Below are positions 22,461 to 35,100 of a DNA stretch of 64,000 nt, one piece after another. The stretch is from Lasiodiplodia sp. COLG20. Taxonomy: Eukaryota > Ascomycota > Dothideomycetes > Botryosphaeriales > Botryosphaeriaceae. The stretch covers positions 2,294,001 through 2,358,000 of the forward strand of contig VNWV01000007.1 of assembly GCA_009801085.1 (NCBI GenBank), in the 5' to 3' direction. How positions within the stretch are numbered: the stretch's first letter is position 1; every line of letters starts with the position of its first letter. A model generated the notes under the pieces. The model was not told the origin of the DNA. It saw nothing but the letters and a program-made list of their open reading frames with translations, and did no database searches. Both the position numbers and the translations under genes were made by a program.

Positions 22461-25400
22461 CGATTGATGCTGCTAGGCCGTGCTTTTTGAAAGAGGGGGA
22501 AAGGAAGGAAGAGAAAGCTGGAGGAGCTGCGCATCCCCCTTCTCTCTCTTCCTCTCCTTTCGATGGAAACTACATCACGACCTAGACGATTACTCTACTG
22601 TTATGGACCGCTATCATGTGCACTGCCTAGACTCATGTTTGGGCGGCGCTTCTGTTTCCCTCAGATCGTTTGTGCTGCATTTTCAGCGACATGGAAGCAC
22701 GTCGGTAGATATCCTGCAGAGCGCGGAGCACGAAATTCAACATTTGGTACTGGAGGTGGAGGCAGCGAGGAGGAGCTGGGATCTCGGCCATTTCGAGGTG
22801 CTGTGCATCTCAGAATTAAAGGGGCCAGAGCAAAGAATTTGGGCATGCTAGGAGGAGGAGGAGTAGTGACGAGAAGATGGAATCACAAAAATGGGAATAG
22901 CATGGAGTTTTACGTCCGCAGGAAACTGCTGATGGAGGCCGGTGCGCCGGGCGTTTTCACTTTGTATTTTTTTCACTGGAGTCGTTTTAAAGGTCCATGT
23001 TCTGGTGTTCAAAGAGCGCGAGGGGGTCTGGTAGATGGAATGGAAGGGAGGCTTCGTCGTTTCAGTAGGCAGAAATCATTTGCATTCTTTGTATGGAACC
23101 ACTCCTGCTGGGGAGGGTCTTGCAACCCCCCTCTCCCTTGGTATGTGTAAATAGTTAGCCATATAGATTATGTTAACATTGGAAGTCATAATATTTCGTC
23201 CACTATGGTGTTGCCATTGTCCCGTCATGCATTGAAGCGCTCGCGAAAGGGACTCCGGCGCGAACTACTACATTAGGAGAGGATGTCCTTCCCAACCATT
23301 CTATCCCCTCAATCCTTGCGGCGAGACCCGGGCTCTCAAACTTGTTTTGAACCTGGCTCTTCGCGTAGATCAAACATTAATATCCGGGTACTATAACTGC
23401 GGCGGCCGTGTCGTATTTGGAGTTTTAAGGTAATTCTCCGTTAGTTCTAGAAGAAAAAAAGATGAAGACCCCAAAGGCTTCAATAATCCTTCTGCTGCTC
23501 GACGATGGCTTATTGGACACTTTTCCCTCACCATTTTACAACGGGCGAATGACTTCTATAGCCAAGACAACTAGCGAATGTGCAAGAGATTGATTCGCTA
23601 ATCATGCATGAGGATGTGGTCACACGCACCCAGTCACAGGAATGAATCGCTACACCTGGTGACGTCCGATCAGGAGCATGACCCCGAATCGGAAACTTTT
23701 CTTTCCTTTCTTTTCACTCGTTTCCTTTCCGTCAACGTGTCCAAAGCCGATTGTCTCAAGGATCGCCTTTTCCCCGAAACAAGTGGGCTGTTTCCCGTTT
23801 CTTTTTTGTTTTTTTCTTCCCTCCTCCTTCTCGGTAAGAGAGAGAAAGCTAAAATCTATGACGCCGGCTGCACCGTGCGCGCATGCGTCGCGGGGCACTT
23901 TGACGCGCATTTTACGGCGGCCACGCGGTCGGCGCTGATGAATACTAGAAACGAAGGGGCACAAGTGAAGAAAAAAAAAAGACGGAAGAAAAGTCCAAAG
24001 AAGCGGTGAAAAGGGCCGTTCGGAACGTTTCCCGACTACACCCGGCCGGCTGGGGCGCACCATGACCAGCCGCGGGCGTCCCGGCTTGTGGGAACTTTAC
24101 ACCAGCTTTGTGGGTACGTTTCTTAGACTGTGGATCATTCGGGGACAACGATGACGGAAGGGGCACGACATTTTTTTTCAACAGAATAATACGGCGCTAA
24201 GGGGGGGGGACCGCTTGTACTATCATGATTCTGTGGATCGGTGACTTGGGGATCCTCCCAACACGCCACTCTCACAGCTGAAAGCACGCGTGGAGACCAA
24301 ATTTCTTTTTTTTGCCCCATCCACGACTTGACGTGTTGGTGGCGGCGTCCCTCATTGCTGTCGTGGGGCGCCGCCGCTTTGTCGCCTAGGGAGTGAGACC
24401 ACAGCAGCTTAGACGTTTAGCACGAAAGCTCCTCCTAGCTGCTAACCGACTATTCTGCCTATACATTCACCCAGAGGGACGGCTATGGAGACCCTGATGA
24501 CCGCCTTGTGTAGTGCTGCAGTCCCTGATACAGGTCACTGACTTTATCGCCCTGCCCTTGCCAGTGTAGTGAGGCAGCCTCCCTAGAATATAACCACCAG
24601 TCCTACGCAGACTCCACTGGCGCCCCAACCGACCCGAAGGCTTGAAGTGTTCGGAATCGATTTTGCGAAACGATCGAAACTAGTCGATCGATTCGGTTGA
24701 TGAGTCGACTATCGTCAGGCGGACTGGCTGTTCGGCTGGATGGTTGGTTCGACCGGTCGGTTCGCTGGTTTTCGGCTTGCCTACTCGTTGTTAGAGGATA
24801 AGAAGGTCTCGCTGACAGCATTGTAGCGATTGTGCTGTGAGACATTGCACATGCATCCCAGGCTGTTCACCACCCCGGGGCTGAAGGCTGTTGAGGGGCT
24901 GCAGACACAAGGAGTGACGGAGTTCAAAAGCTGTGGATCACCAGGGCAGCAGTGAAGCAACAGCCATTTCAATCCGCAGGGGGCGCTTATATACATGTCT
25001 CCATGGCCTGTGCGTCTGTAACGTGCAATATACTTTGATACAAAACTTGAGATTCCAACACTAACGCTTTACATACGTGTATAGATAGCACTGATTTCCG
25101 CGTTCTTTCCTTCAAAACATTTACCTACAGTAAATTATTCCAGACGTTACCGGCTAAGTCTCCTACTAATCATGCATGAACTTGGCAACCCATGATCGCT
25201 GCTGACAAGCGCTGTCAGACCCGCTTTCTCGAACGTGCATACGCGGCTTGGACGATGAACATCCCGAGCTCCGGTAACGATTGGCCACTGTCTTATCAGT
25301 GTCAAAGTTTAATAGATTATGTCTCACACTACTGAAGAGCAATCGGAGTCAGAGGCACATTCTATCTAACACAGGTAGAGAAGATGTTGGAACTCAGAAA

Positions 25401-27157
25401 GACTAATTTTGGACATTGATTTGTAAGACGCCTGCGAGAACTGAGAGTAGCACCGAGATGTCTGCAGACGCACGAAAATGACACGCAAGGCTAATCGAAT
25501 TCAAACGCCTAACAGAAGTATCTGCACAATGCCATCAATCAAACACTCAGGACAGCGCTTCGGCGGGATTGAAGTTGTGAGCGTAAGATTCTACAAGACA
25601 CATCCCTCCAGTGACAATATTGAAGCGGGCCCCTGAATGCATCCTAGAGTTCGAAGCGTCATTACAAAGTGCTCCTAAGGCTTTTGACACCTTTAGTAAC
25701 AAAATTCATGTTCAGCAATACCGAAGAAGCAAGACTAGCTCAAAGTCTGCCTTGTCTAATATAAGGGGAATAAAAGAACAGTAGCCCTCTTTCCAGCAAC
25801 GTATCCTAAACAGATGCAGAGTCAAGCGGTAATGGATTAGAGGAAATTATAACCCACCCGTGAGTTCCATAATACCCACCACTTCCGTCTACCACTTATT
25901 ACCACTACATTTGCCATTTACTAGTATTTAGTAATCTGGCAGTATATGTATTATACGCTTCCCGAAGATACTCTATTGATAATCCTGCGTACCTTCTTTA
26001 AAAAGCCCTAGATCTTCAGTATGTAACGGTGGCTATCGGAAGATTAGTAAGAAACCACTATCAGGCTTACGCGCGGTCCAGTCTGTTGACGACAATCCAG
26101 CGATGCGATGAAAGATACGTGAACAGGTATTTGGAATAGGTCCTGTGGCTGCTGAAGACGTCGGCGAAGCTCGGCAGGGAGAGGATGTAGAAGCCGAGAA
26201 GGAAGAGCATGGCAACGCCCACGGTCTGCAGGCACTTAATCTAGATCACTACGGTTTTGCGACAATTGATGGACATGTAGAGCCGCACCAGCGGCTCGCT
26301 GTCCTCATTCCTGTCTGTGCCGTCCTCTCCCGCGACTACTTTCACCCTCCGCTGCATCTCCCCACCTCCGCAATAAACGATCCAACAACGAACGTCGCAC
26401 CCACCCACCACCCCCGCTGGAGATGTGACGATACTTTACCACTAAGAAAGGCAGTCGAATTATTCTCAATCCTATTTCTAAGCCTACATTGAAGCTGAAT
26501 CAAGTGAACAAAATAGATTATATCGTCGTTACTACAAAGCATCGTCAGCTAGCGTAAGAAATTATGAGCACCGAAGACTCGAGACAGTAATCTCATATAG
26601 TTGAGCATCTTAACCGTTACATGACACACGGAACTACATGGCTTTTACATGTGTGGGTCCAAAAAGCGGCTCTACTGGCTACGAAGTTAACTGCCTGATG
26701 CTCGTACACTAAACTCTTTTTCATGTCAAAATGACAAGCAGCGCAAATCATATTTGCAGGGAGCTCCGTGCGGTCGTGCCAATACGGCATACATTATGGG
26801 CCGTATTCGGAGGACAGTCGAGAGCACATCTTTAGAAAGGAGAGTATTGAAGAGGAGGCGGATACAGCGCGTGATTTTGGCTCCGAGCGGGGACTTCTCC
26901 CGGATCGCCATTATTAAGCTCTTTTGGTAAAGCAAACTTCACGATTGCCTTTGTCTGGAACAGAGAAGAGAGAATAACGGTTTCCAGCTTCTGTGTCCAG
27001 CCAACGTATTCAACGCTTAGACTAACGTCACTTTCACTTCAAACCATATCTCCACAAGACTGCACGTAGAGCTTCTTCTTGACATTACGATTTAAGCATT
27101 ACATCCATATCATCGTCTTCGGTCAGAGTCTGATCGAAACACTAGCCCTCCCATCTC
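22461..27157. other. Gene-poor region, about 4.7 kb
   Basis: No convincing gene. The first ~700 bases are probably the kinase 3' UTR. Sequence from about 24,900 to 27,000 is visibly richer in A/T and TA steps than the flanking coding DNA, with scattered stops in all frames, as in decayed or RIP-affected sequence. Features of note, listed as findings, are a TCGA-rich hairpin cluster (24,640-24,790), a small cysteine-rich minus ORF (24,781-24,996) and a coding-looking minus fragment (26,067-26,240). Confidence 0.5.
26067..26240 (-). pseudogene. Possible relic exon encoding a hydrophobic segment
   Basis: On the minus strand a stop-to-stop reading of about 57 codons includes VGVAMLFLLGFYILSLPSF, a good membrane helix, followed by FADVFSS and a polar tail. 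The C/G-rich composition contrasts with the A/T-rich surroundings. I do not recognise a family and see no splice-linked partner exon. It may be a remnant of a decayed membrane protein gene, or chance. Confidence 0.2.
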
Positions 27158-30038
27158 TCACAAAACCTCCTGATCCTGCTGCACGCTACCGTAGCCACCC
27201 TCATAATAATCCTTTGGCACGTTCTCGACGCCCGCAGCCTCACGCCCCTCGGTCGGCAGCCGCGGCCACGACTCAATCACGGTGCCCGCGTCGTCGCCAG
27301 TCAGCGTGAAGTTGACGCTGGCGAGCGGCTGGTCGGGGACGTCGATGAGGACGGCGTAATCACCGGGATACAAGACCTTGTCGCCGTTCTCGTCGACGCG
27401 CGCGAGGCTGCCGAGCGTGAGGTTGAGGGCCGCCGTTTGGGAACTACCCGCCGCGATGGCGTGCAGGCGGTCGTAGGCGACGAGAGAAGACTTGGGCCGC
27501 GGGAGGGGGCCGAAGGAGCCGGTCAGGAAGGCGAGGGCGACGTAGTCGCTGTCGACGGCGCCGGTGTTGGTGACGGAGACGGCGAGGGAGGTGAAGGGGC
27601 AGAGGTCGAGCTTAGCGGTGGTGTTGGTGCCGCAGGAGGACACGAGGTCGGCGATGGCGAAGGTCTTGGCGTCGGGGCCGCCGGAGGTGACTTCGGCGGA
27701 GAAGTTGGTGTAGTGCAGGCCGAAGCCGAAGGGGAAGACGGCGGTGCCGTTGTACCACTTGTAGGTGCGGCCGGCGCTGGTGTCAGAGGGCCGCAGCGCC
27801 ATGTCGGTCATGGGCACCTCGCGCGTGAAGCGCGCCGGGTACTGCGTCACGGGCAGGCGGCCGGCGGGCGCGACGGCGCCGGTGATGACGTCGAACAGGG
27901 CGACGCCGCCGTCCTGGCCCGGGTAGCCGGCCCAGAGCAGCGCCGAGACGTTGGCGTTGGCCACCAGCGGCGTCGAGTCGAGCTGGCCCGCGCCCATCTG
28001 CACGACGATGACCGGCTTGCCGTACGTCGCCAGCTGCGTGATCATGTCCAGCTGCGGGCCCGACCACGCGATGGCGACCCGGTCCAGCTCCTCGCTCTCG
28101 ACGTCGTTGTCGATGCCGCCCACGACGATGATGACGTCCGACTTCGCGGCTGCCTCATACTCGGCGCCCCAGTCGTCTGTCGTGGGGTTGCCCTGGCTTG
28201 CGCCTTCGGCGTAGTTGACCGTCACGCCGAGCTGCTGGGCGGCGTATAGGGGGGAGTGCAGGTACGGCGGGATGCCGTAGTAGTTGCCTTGCATCTGCTC
28301 GGTGGCGTTGGCCCACGAGCCGATCAGCGCGATGGACGAGACGCCATCCAGGGAGAGGGGCAGCAGGCCGTCGTTCTTGAGGAGAACGATGCCCTCCTGA
28401 GCGGCCTTGAGCGCTAGATCCTGAGCGTGCTGCGTGTTGACGTCCGACCAGCCGATCTGGCGGTAAGGCTGGTCTTCGGCGGCGTCGAAGTATCCGAGCT
28501 TGACGAGGGAGGCGAACGTCCTTCAATATCTGTTAGCTGGTGTACTTCAACCAACTTGATTCTCAATTGCCATCTTACCGTGTCAAGGCTCTGTTGATGT
28601 CAGTGTCGTTGATCAAGCCTTGCTCATACGCTCCAGGGAGGTATCTCTGGTAGTAAGTGCCGCAGTTAAGATCTACAAGACAGTCAGAGGTGAAATGTCC
28701 GCAGGGATCATGGTATCTTACCCGTTCCGGCCTTGAGAGAGTCCGCGACCGCTTCCTCGCGAGTGGCACCCCACTCGTGCGGGAGGTAGACGTTTTGAAT
28801 GGCATCGCAGTCACTGACAACCCACTGGTCCTCCTGATCCCATCCCCAGTGTTCGCGCAGCACCGTTTGCAGGAGCCAGGGGTCGGCGCAGGTCGGCACG
28901 CCGTTGACAGCGTTGTACGAGCACATGAAAGCTCCAACCTTGGCCTCCCTGGCACATGCCTGGAAGGGAGGCATGTAGTACTCGACCATATCCTGCATGC
29001 TGATCTTTGCGTCGAACTGGTATCGGAAGTTTCCATTCCCTGCAAGCCGAAAGATTAGCGAATGACTTCCTTGTCTTTGTTGTTTTACTTACAGTTCTCC
29101 AGGTCGTAGCCGGTAAAGTGCTTGCAAGTTGCCACAATCTTCTTGTATGGGTCGTCTTGGTTGCCTTCAAGACCGTGGATGAGGTGTTGGACATAGCTGG
29201 CAAGGTGGAAGGGGTCCTCGCCAGGTGTTTCTGCAGGGGTCAGCCAATCAGGTACCTTCAACGCCCCGGGATGCAAGATATCCTTCATGCCAGATCTGAT
29301 ACCTGCAGGGGTAACTTCTGCGGCTCAAGCTGCAAGAGAGAAAAATTACCTTGTCCACGGCCCCATCTCGGGTCTTTGTAGGGGTTGATATTGGGAGTCT
29401 GGAGGCAGACTGTCAGGCCAACACGTTCACAAATCACACTGCATTCGACTGCTTGAAGAGAAACTCACCCAGTAGTCCAGACCAGAGCGTCCACCGTTGC
29501 TGAAGGCCCTTGCCTCGGTACTGATGACGCTCGCTACATCGTAAATCAACTGGTCATCAAACGCGGCGCCCATAAGAATAGGCTGCGGGAAAGACGTGGC
29601 GTAGGAAAAGTTTCCCGAGTCGGTCATGGGCTTGCCAGGCAGAGTGAAGGCCACTCCGTGGAGAGCTACGAGAAGAGTTTAGTTCATTGGTCTTGGTGAG
29701 GGGGAAATGGACACGGACCTTCATTCCACCATTGGTAGGCAGGGATGCCGAGGCGGGACACGCCGGGGCTGGTGTTGCCGGTGTTGTTGAACTTCTCCTC
29801 GAGAGTGAGCTCATTGACGAGGGCTGCGGCTCTGTCGCGGGGAGCTGCATGGAAAAGTTTTGGTGAGTTTGGAATCCAAAGAGAGCCAGGGCATGCACGT
29901 ACAGGCAGAGCTGTCACAGACTAGGTTGTCCTTCAGGGGGCCATTGGCGCAGTCCGGGAAGCCGAAAGTGGTGAGCTCCACAGCCAGAGCTTGAGCAGCC
30001 AAAGCTGCGACACCTGCAATGCTCGTCCGCAACGACAT
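27158..30038 (-). CDS. Secreted GH3 beta-xylosidase
   Basis: Releases xylose from xylo-oligosaccharides outside the cell. Eight exons (minus): 30038-29903, 29844-29719, 29665-29469, 29398-29350, 29230-29093, 29039-28722, 28672-28579, 28520-27158; 2421 nt, 806 residues, the usual size of fungal XlnD/Bxl enzymes. An N-terminal signal peptide (MSLRTSIAGVAALAAQALAV) precedes ELTTFGFPDC. GH3 N-terminal domain: [46 protein letters not shown]; nucleophile Asp292 in QWVVSDCDAIQNVY. GH3 C-terminal domain: GIVLLKNDGLLPLS and the xylosidase-type IIVVGGIDNDVESEE. A fibronectin-III-like end follows FPFGFGLHYTNF. Several Asn-X-Ser/Thr sites fit secretion. All junctions keep frame; the last intron has a GCTAAC branch site. 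Confidence 0.95.
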
Positions 30039-30748
30039 GACTGCAAGACAGAAGGGGGAGAAAGGCGTGAGCAAGCAGAATTAAGAGCCGCGCTCGGCGG
30101 CTTAAGTATGGATTCCATTCTCGGATGTAGGGTGACATCTCCGCACGTACGACATTGAATCACGTACACCGCTTTGGAGAGTGTGGAGTAGCAAGGTAGT
30201 GGCTGCGGGGTCGGTTCATCTCCGGTAGCTGAGTGCCGAACGCCTCCGATTCGGCCAGAAAGGGCTGCAATGCGGCTCGGAATGCGAGATTTCTGCGCTA
30301 GCCATTCTGCCTGAATGCTTCCCGAAGTTAGCAGCCGTCGTGCTGGGCGCCGTGGCTGTTGGCCATGTCGATCATCCGATGTGTCGAGGGGAGCGTTGCG
30401 GATGGCGGATGGGATGACGATGCTGCTCTCGTCCCGCGGTTTCGCCGCCGCTTTAGCCGTCTGTTTTAGCCGCCAGCCTCACCTCCGACGACATCACCTC
30501 CATCGTGCGCTCATCACTTGATTGCTGATTCAGTTTTAGTGGAGATGACCAAGCTGCTGCACCGATATCGAAATTCTTGTATCTACACCTGACTACCCGC
30601 CCGGTCCTCAGCCAGAACCAATCTCTCCCATCACGCAACTCTGGCCTTTTCCTTTCAACCCGTTTCCGCCGTCTCCGAAGTAGCTCGTACGAACGCGCGT
30701 GGGGCTTAGGCAGCTGCAGTCCGAATCAGTTCGTCCGTCACGACCACT
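30039..30748 (-). promoter_or_regulatory. Beta-xylosidase promoter region
   Basis: About 710 bp between the xylosidase start and the dioxygenase stop upstream of it. Read on the minus strand it contains two GGCTAAA sequences and one GGCTAG (separate entry), plus a GCGGGG at 30205-30210 on the plus strand that fits the CreA consensus SYGGRG. This suggests induction by xylan and repression by glucose; both are inferences. Confidence 0.5.
30298..30471 (-). promoter_or_regulatory. Putative XlnR-binding sites upstream of the beta-xylosidase
   Basis: Minus-strand GGCTAAA occurs at 30458-30452 and 30471-30465, the two copies 13 bp apart in the same direction, and GGCTAG at 30303-30298. XlnR/Xyr1 of Aspergillus and Trichoderma binds GGCTAAA (relaxed GGCTRR). 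The sites lie about 260-430 bp before the start codon, in the right promoter for that regulator. Presence is seen; function is inferred. Confidence 0.5.
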
Positions 30749-32145
30749 CTACTTCCTCACTGGCGGCGTAGGGAAGCCCGAGGGGAAAGTACCGTTAGGA
30801 GGCGGGCCGCCGGGGCCGCCCGAGTTCTCGTTGGCAACGCAGCCCTCGGCGTAGCACGACGACGCCGCGCTGACCGTCTTGTTGATGGTCGTGTCGACGC
30901 CGAAGCTGATCCACGAGAAGACGCCCTCCTCGATCGTGTCGCCCAGAAGGACGTACGACACGACAGGGTCGCTGGTCGCCGACTCCTGCTCCATGATGCC
31001 GTCGTTCACGTTGAGCATCTGTCAAGCTTGTGTCAGCCTTGTGCTCCACTGTCCGGACCAGTGGCCGTCGTACCTGCTCCTGAGTATTGTCCACGTACGG
31101 CGACGCCGTCTCAACGAGGTCGATCAGATCCTGGTCGAAGAAGAGCTGGCCGACGTGCGAGACCTGGCCCGACGTGATGGTGCCGTTGTCCAGCTGCTCC
31201 GCGCTGAGGTGAGACATGACTACACCGCTGTCAGTAAGTGTTTTATTTATGCTTAAGTTGCTTTGTTTTACCGTGGATGTGGTTGGTCCTTCCCTATATC
31301 ATTCAGTCAGCGGCAGGCCCAATATGCATCTGTCTTTGGATCTCTTACAGTGTAGTGACCGGGGAAGATGGTAAGGAAGTCGATGACCCTGCAGCGCTCA
31401 AGTCTTAGTACCGGCTTTCATCATGCGCACAGGCTTTCTTACCCGTCGGCATCGCTGAACTGGATGCCACGGAGCGCCTTGTTCTGGAGGTTGGACTCGT
31501 CGGCGCTGTTGCCGTTGCCGCCGGCGACCACGCCAGAGTAGACACCCGTGGAGTTGCAGGCCCAGAAGTCAAGCGCCACGCCCTCGAGCGGCTCGCAAGT
31601 CTCCGTGTCCAGGATCATGACGTCAACATAGAGCTCACTGTTCATCCAGCCGTCAGCCACAGACTTCTCCCTATGCTAGACAGGGGTACTCACACGCCAG
31701 GCTCGCTCTCGGTCATGTCTGTGCGGACCGTCTCGCCACTGACGTAGTACGGGCCCTCGGTAACCTCAGGAGACAAGACGCAAGACGGCATGTCACCAAA
31801 GAAGGTAGCCGGATCAGTCTCGGGAGTGATGCCGGTGAGGTTAGACTCGTGGTCGGTGTTGAGAACGTCGTCGAAGTCGCGGGCCTTCAGCAGAGACCTC
31901 TTCTTGATACCACGCTTCTCGCGGATCTGGTCGACCTTGCTCTGGCGGCGCTCAACAATCTTGTCCATGGTGCCGCGAGCCTTGAGCACATCGGCGCAGT
32001 GCGAGAGCGAGGTGCGCTTGGCGTTGGCCATGTACTCGGCGCGAGACTTCATCTCGGTCGTGCCATGGTGGCCGGGGTGGGCGAGGACGCCGCCAGCGAA
32101 GAGGCTCACAGCCAGGGAAACGAGGGAGGCAGAGATCTTGACCAT
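30749..32145 (-). CDS. Secreted intradiol ring-cleavage dioxygenase
   Basis: Non-haem Fe(III) enzyme that opens catechol-type rings; this extracellular fungal type is linked to lignin-derived or plant phenolic aromatics. Six exons (minus): 32145-31694, 31637-31443, 31388-31349, 31293-31272, 31219-31074, 31018-30749; 1125 nt, 374 residues. Signal peptide: MVKISASLVSLAVSLFAGGV then LAHPGHHG. A basic propeptide-like region (residues 60-90) precedes the catalytic domain. Fe ligands: Tyr133/134 in TEGPYYVSGE, Tyr228 in FPGHYTGRTNHIHV, His234 and His236. The core LYVDVMILDTETCEPLEGVA and WACNSTGVYSG is typical. The tail is Gly/Pro-rich. Several short exons (22 and 40 nt) carry the active site, so an unspliced reading would miss it. 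A further in-frame Met lies at 32220, but the signal peptide favours 32145. Confidence 0.93.
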
Positions 32146-35100
32146 GGTGGCTGAAGAGCTGGGCTGCGGCGAAGTCGTTGGGGTGGTGAAGAGAAGGGAA
32201 TGAGTGGATGGTGGTGTCACAACAGAAATGCCTTGGGGCAGCAGCTTTATACCACACCATCTCGCCCTGCAGAAGAAGAACCTCTACATCCAACTTCACC
32301 GTCACCTCGCAGAGAACCAGTGCCAAGCGATGAGATTGCTCGCCACGTACGCTTCGTCTCCGCAAATTGACGGCAGATTCACCTTAGCGGCGGCAAAGCA
32401 GAACGCCAAGTGTAGCAACCATTCTGTTCGAGGCAGGCGGAAGTTCGATCATGGTGTCGCTATGGCAGCACAACCCTTGCGGCTGCCTCAAGCTTCCTGT
32501 CCGGCGGCTTGGCGAACCAGGCACAGCGGCATTGCTGTATCATCACCCGCCACGGACCGCCCTGCAACTCCCGAAACTCTCCACAACGTGCATTGAAACA
32601 CAACGCCGCTAATTGGTCAGGCACACACTCGCAGCTACTGATAAACAACGAGTTTCGGAGCGTTAGGCCGGATGAAGCGCTAGGGTGATGCGCAATGCTT
32701 GGCAACTCCCTTACCGGCACTGCTCCCCCGCAGCCCGGATCTCCGCCAAGCAAAAGTCGTCGTCAGCACCTTAACAACACTCCCAGTTGGCTGGCTTATT
32801 GCATGTGCCAGAACTCCACCGCTCCTATGTCTCGACCCCTCGCTCGGCCCGGTGCAAATGAAACCCTCCGCCAAGCCGCTCTTCAACTGAGCGCTTCCGA
32901 CGGAGAAAAGTTGGAAACATGGTTTGAATCAAATATCTTCCTTTTAGCCAGCCAGTCGTACAAAGTGCTTGTCCGATGCTTGTGTGACGGGCTTACGCAG
33001 CGCCCAGACCCGCGGCTTCCTTCGCCGCATGAGCTTGGTTCCTGCGCTGTCGTACATACACGGAGACTTTCCGCGTTATCTACCCTTCCTCAAATCGGTA
33101 AGACTGGGGCGTTGAGTAGCAAGCATACTTAGGCGATATGACATAGGCGAATTGGATCCACGATGATTGGCCCCGCTCTGTTAATGTATCCTTCCTTCAA
33201 CCGCCCACTGCTCCACCAGTAACAGCGCACATATTTCCTCACATGTTTACTCGCGCAGCACCACCAGAAGCTACCGCAACCCGTCAAACCGCCTGGCTGG
33301 GCGTGTCTCCTGTGCTTGGTGGGGCCGAGGCTGCATCTCACACCAAAGTGGCAGCTTGAAACGCACCTTTGCTTTGCCTCGGACCTCGCCTGGGCTTTGC
33401 ATCCAGCACAGATCCCTCCACGTTGCTCATTTTGCCCCCTCAGGAGATACTATCCTAGACTATAGCGGAAGGCAAACTACCGTCTACACTAACGTGTTCC
33501 GGGCCGGGCGGCAGAGATCTATAGAAGAAGGGTTACCAACAAGGAGGTGCTCGCTTACAAGGCTGACGCGTTCACCAACACCCCTGCAAGACGAAACCAA
33601 AAATCACACGCCACTGGAAATAATCTCATCCGGCTGCTGGTTTCTTTGCTACATTCAGGCCGCCGAATGACGCTGTGCAAGCATCACGAAGAAGAAATCA
33701 TGGAATCAGGATGCCTCGAAACGTCTTTTGCCACACTCAAGTGATTCATTGATAATTCAGACAGCCAACGCGCTTCACGACGGCATTAGCTTTTTTCAGC
33801 CGCAGATGTCGTGCTCTTGGTGCATGCTTACACCTACATAAAGGTCCAAGCACGATAATGGATACCAACATCTCTCACTACCTTCCTATCCCGCATCGCC
33901 GGAGTCCCTATCCGGCAACGCAGTGGATCCAGTTTCTTTCCTGGACTCCCTACGGCAATCAGATGTGTACTGCATCCGAGACTTGAGACGGTGAGTATCT
34001 GACCGCATGTTGACGGCCTTGGTAGAGGACGATAGTGCGAAGTACGAAGAGTATACAACGCAGCTTCCTAAAAGGATGCATCAGTGCTTTGGTCTTCGGC
34101 GGTCTCGAACAGTAAGCGCCTGCGCTATTCTTGGCGCGGCGAGAGACCGTAGTAAGCTGTGGGTGTAGCACGCGTTTAGGATATTTTGACATTGTAGCAA
34201 GCAAGAGACGCAAACATCAACATTCTCATTACCAGCAATGGATTTGAGCCCTCTGCTTCGAGGACTCATGACACTGAGTTCAGAGATGCAGCGCAGTGCA
34301 CTTCTCACATGCACCGACCGTGCGGATCAGAGCTCAAAGCGTCCATGTGATAGCTCGGAGCTCGGACTTTTCTTCTCTTTATTAATGCCTGTCCTCCCAC
34401 CCTCCGACTTCTTCTCTGCGCATCAATCACATTATGTATGATTAAAAGGGGGCACCGGCGGCTCATTTTGGGTGGAGGATTCTGCTGCTGGAAGCAGTCA
34501 TGCCCGACTCGCTCGTACTATTTCTTCAATGCTTTTGAGGGCAACTGGTCAACTGGAGTCCATCAATAGTTAAACTTAACGTAGGCAGCATTGAAACATG
34601 ATGCGACAGCGCAGAAACATGATTTCTCTATGAGCCACAGTTTTACACTGATTCTGGCCTATTATGTCGGGATAGAATCTGGAGAGTTTGGCTGAGAAAG
34701 GAGGAAGATGCAAAACTTTATCGTTTCTCGACCAAATGTGCAAGCACCGTAAGCATAGAACGATTCTTTTATCTCTTCTCTTCTTTCTTAGAGAATTGAT
34801 GTCGCGTTTAACTTGTTGAAACTTTCATGAGCCGCGATCGAAATACAGTTGGCGGAGGCGAATAATCCAAATGGCTTCTGCTTCTAATGCTGCCGTGTAC
34901 TGACGTCACTACATCTGATCACGTCGCCTTTGAGCGCTTAACTACGTGTAACTCTATCCTCTTCTTTCTAATTTAACCGCGGCTGCATCAGATGTCACCT
35001 ATCGCAGCGTTCTCCGCAGCCATGCGCAGAAGCACCATCACCTGAGACGAATTTCGCGGGCTTCCCGCCGTACCAGCAATTGGATGGAGTTCTGAAGATA

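Noticed and set aside
24740..24780. tRNA-like B box (GGTTCGACC)
   Set aside because: No A box at proper spacing and no cloverleaf; part of a TCGA/GGTT-rich repeat cluster.
27437..28249. 270-codon plus ORF over the beta-xylosidase
   Set aside because: Antisense shadow, Gly/Val/Asp-rich, no domain.
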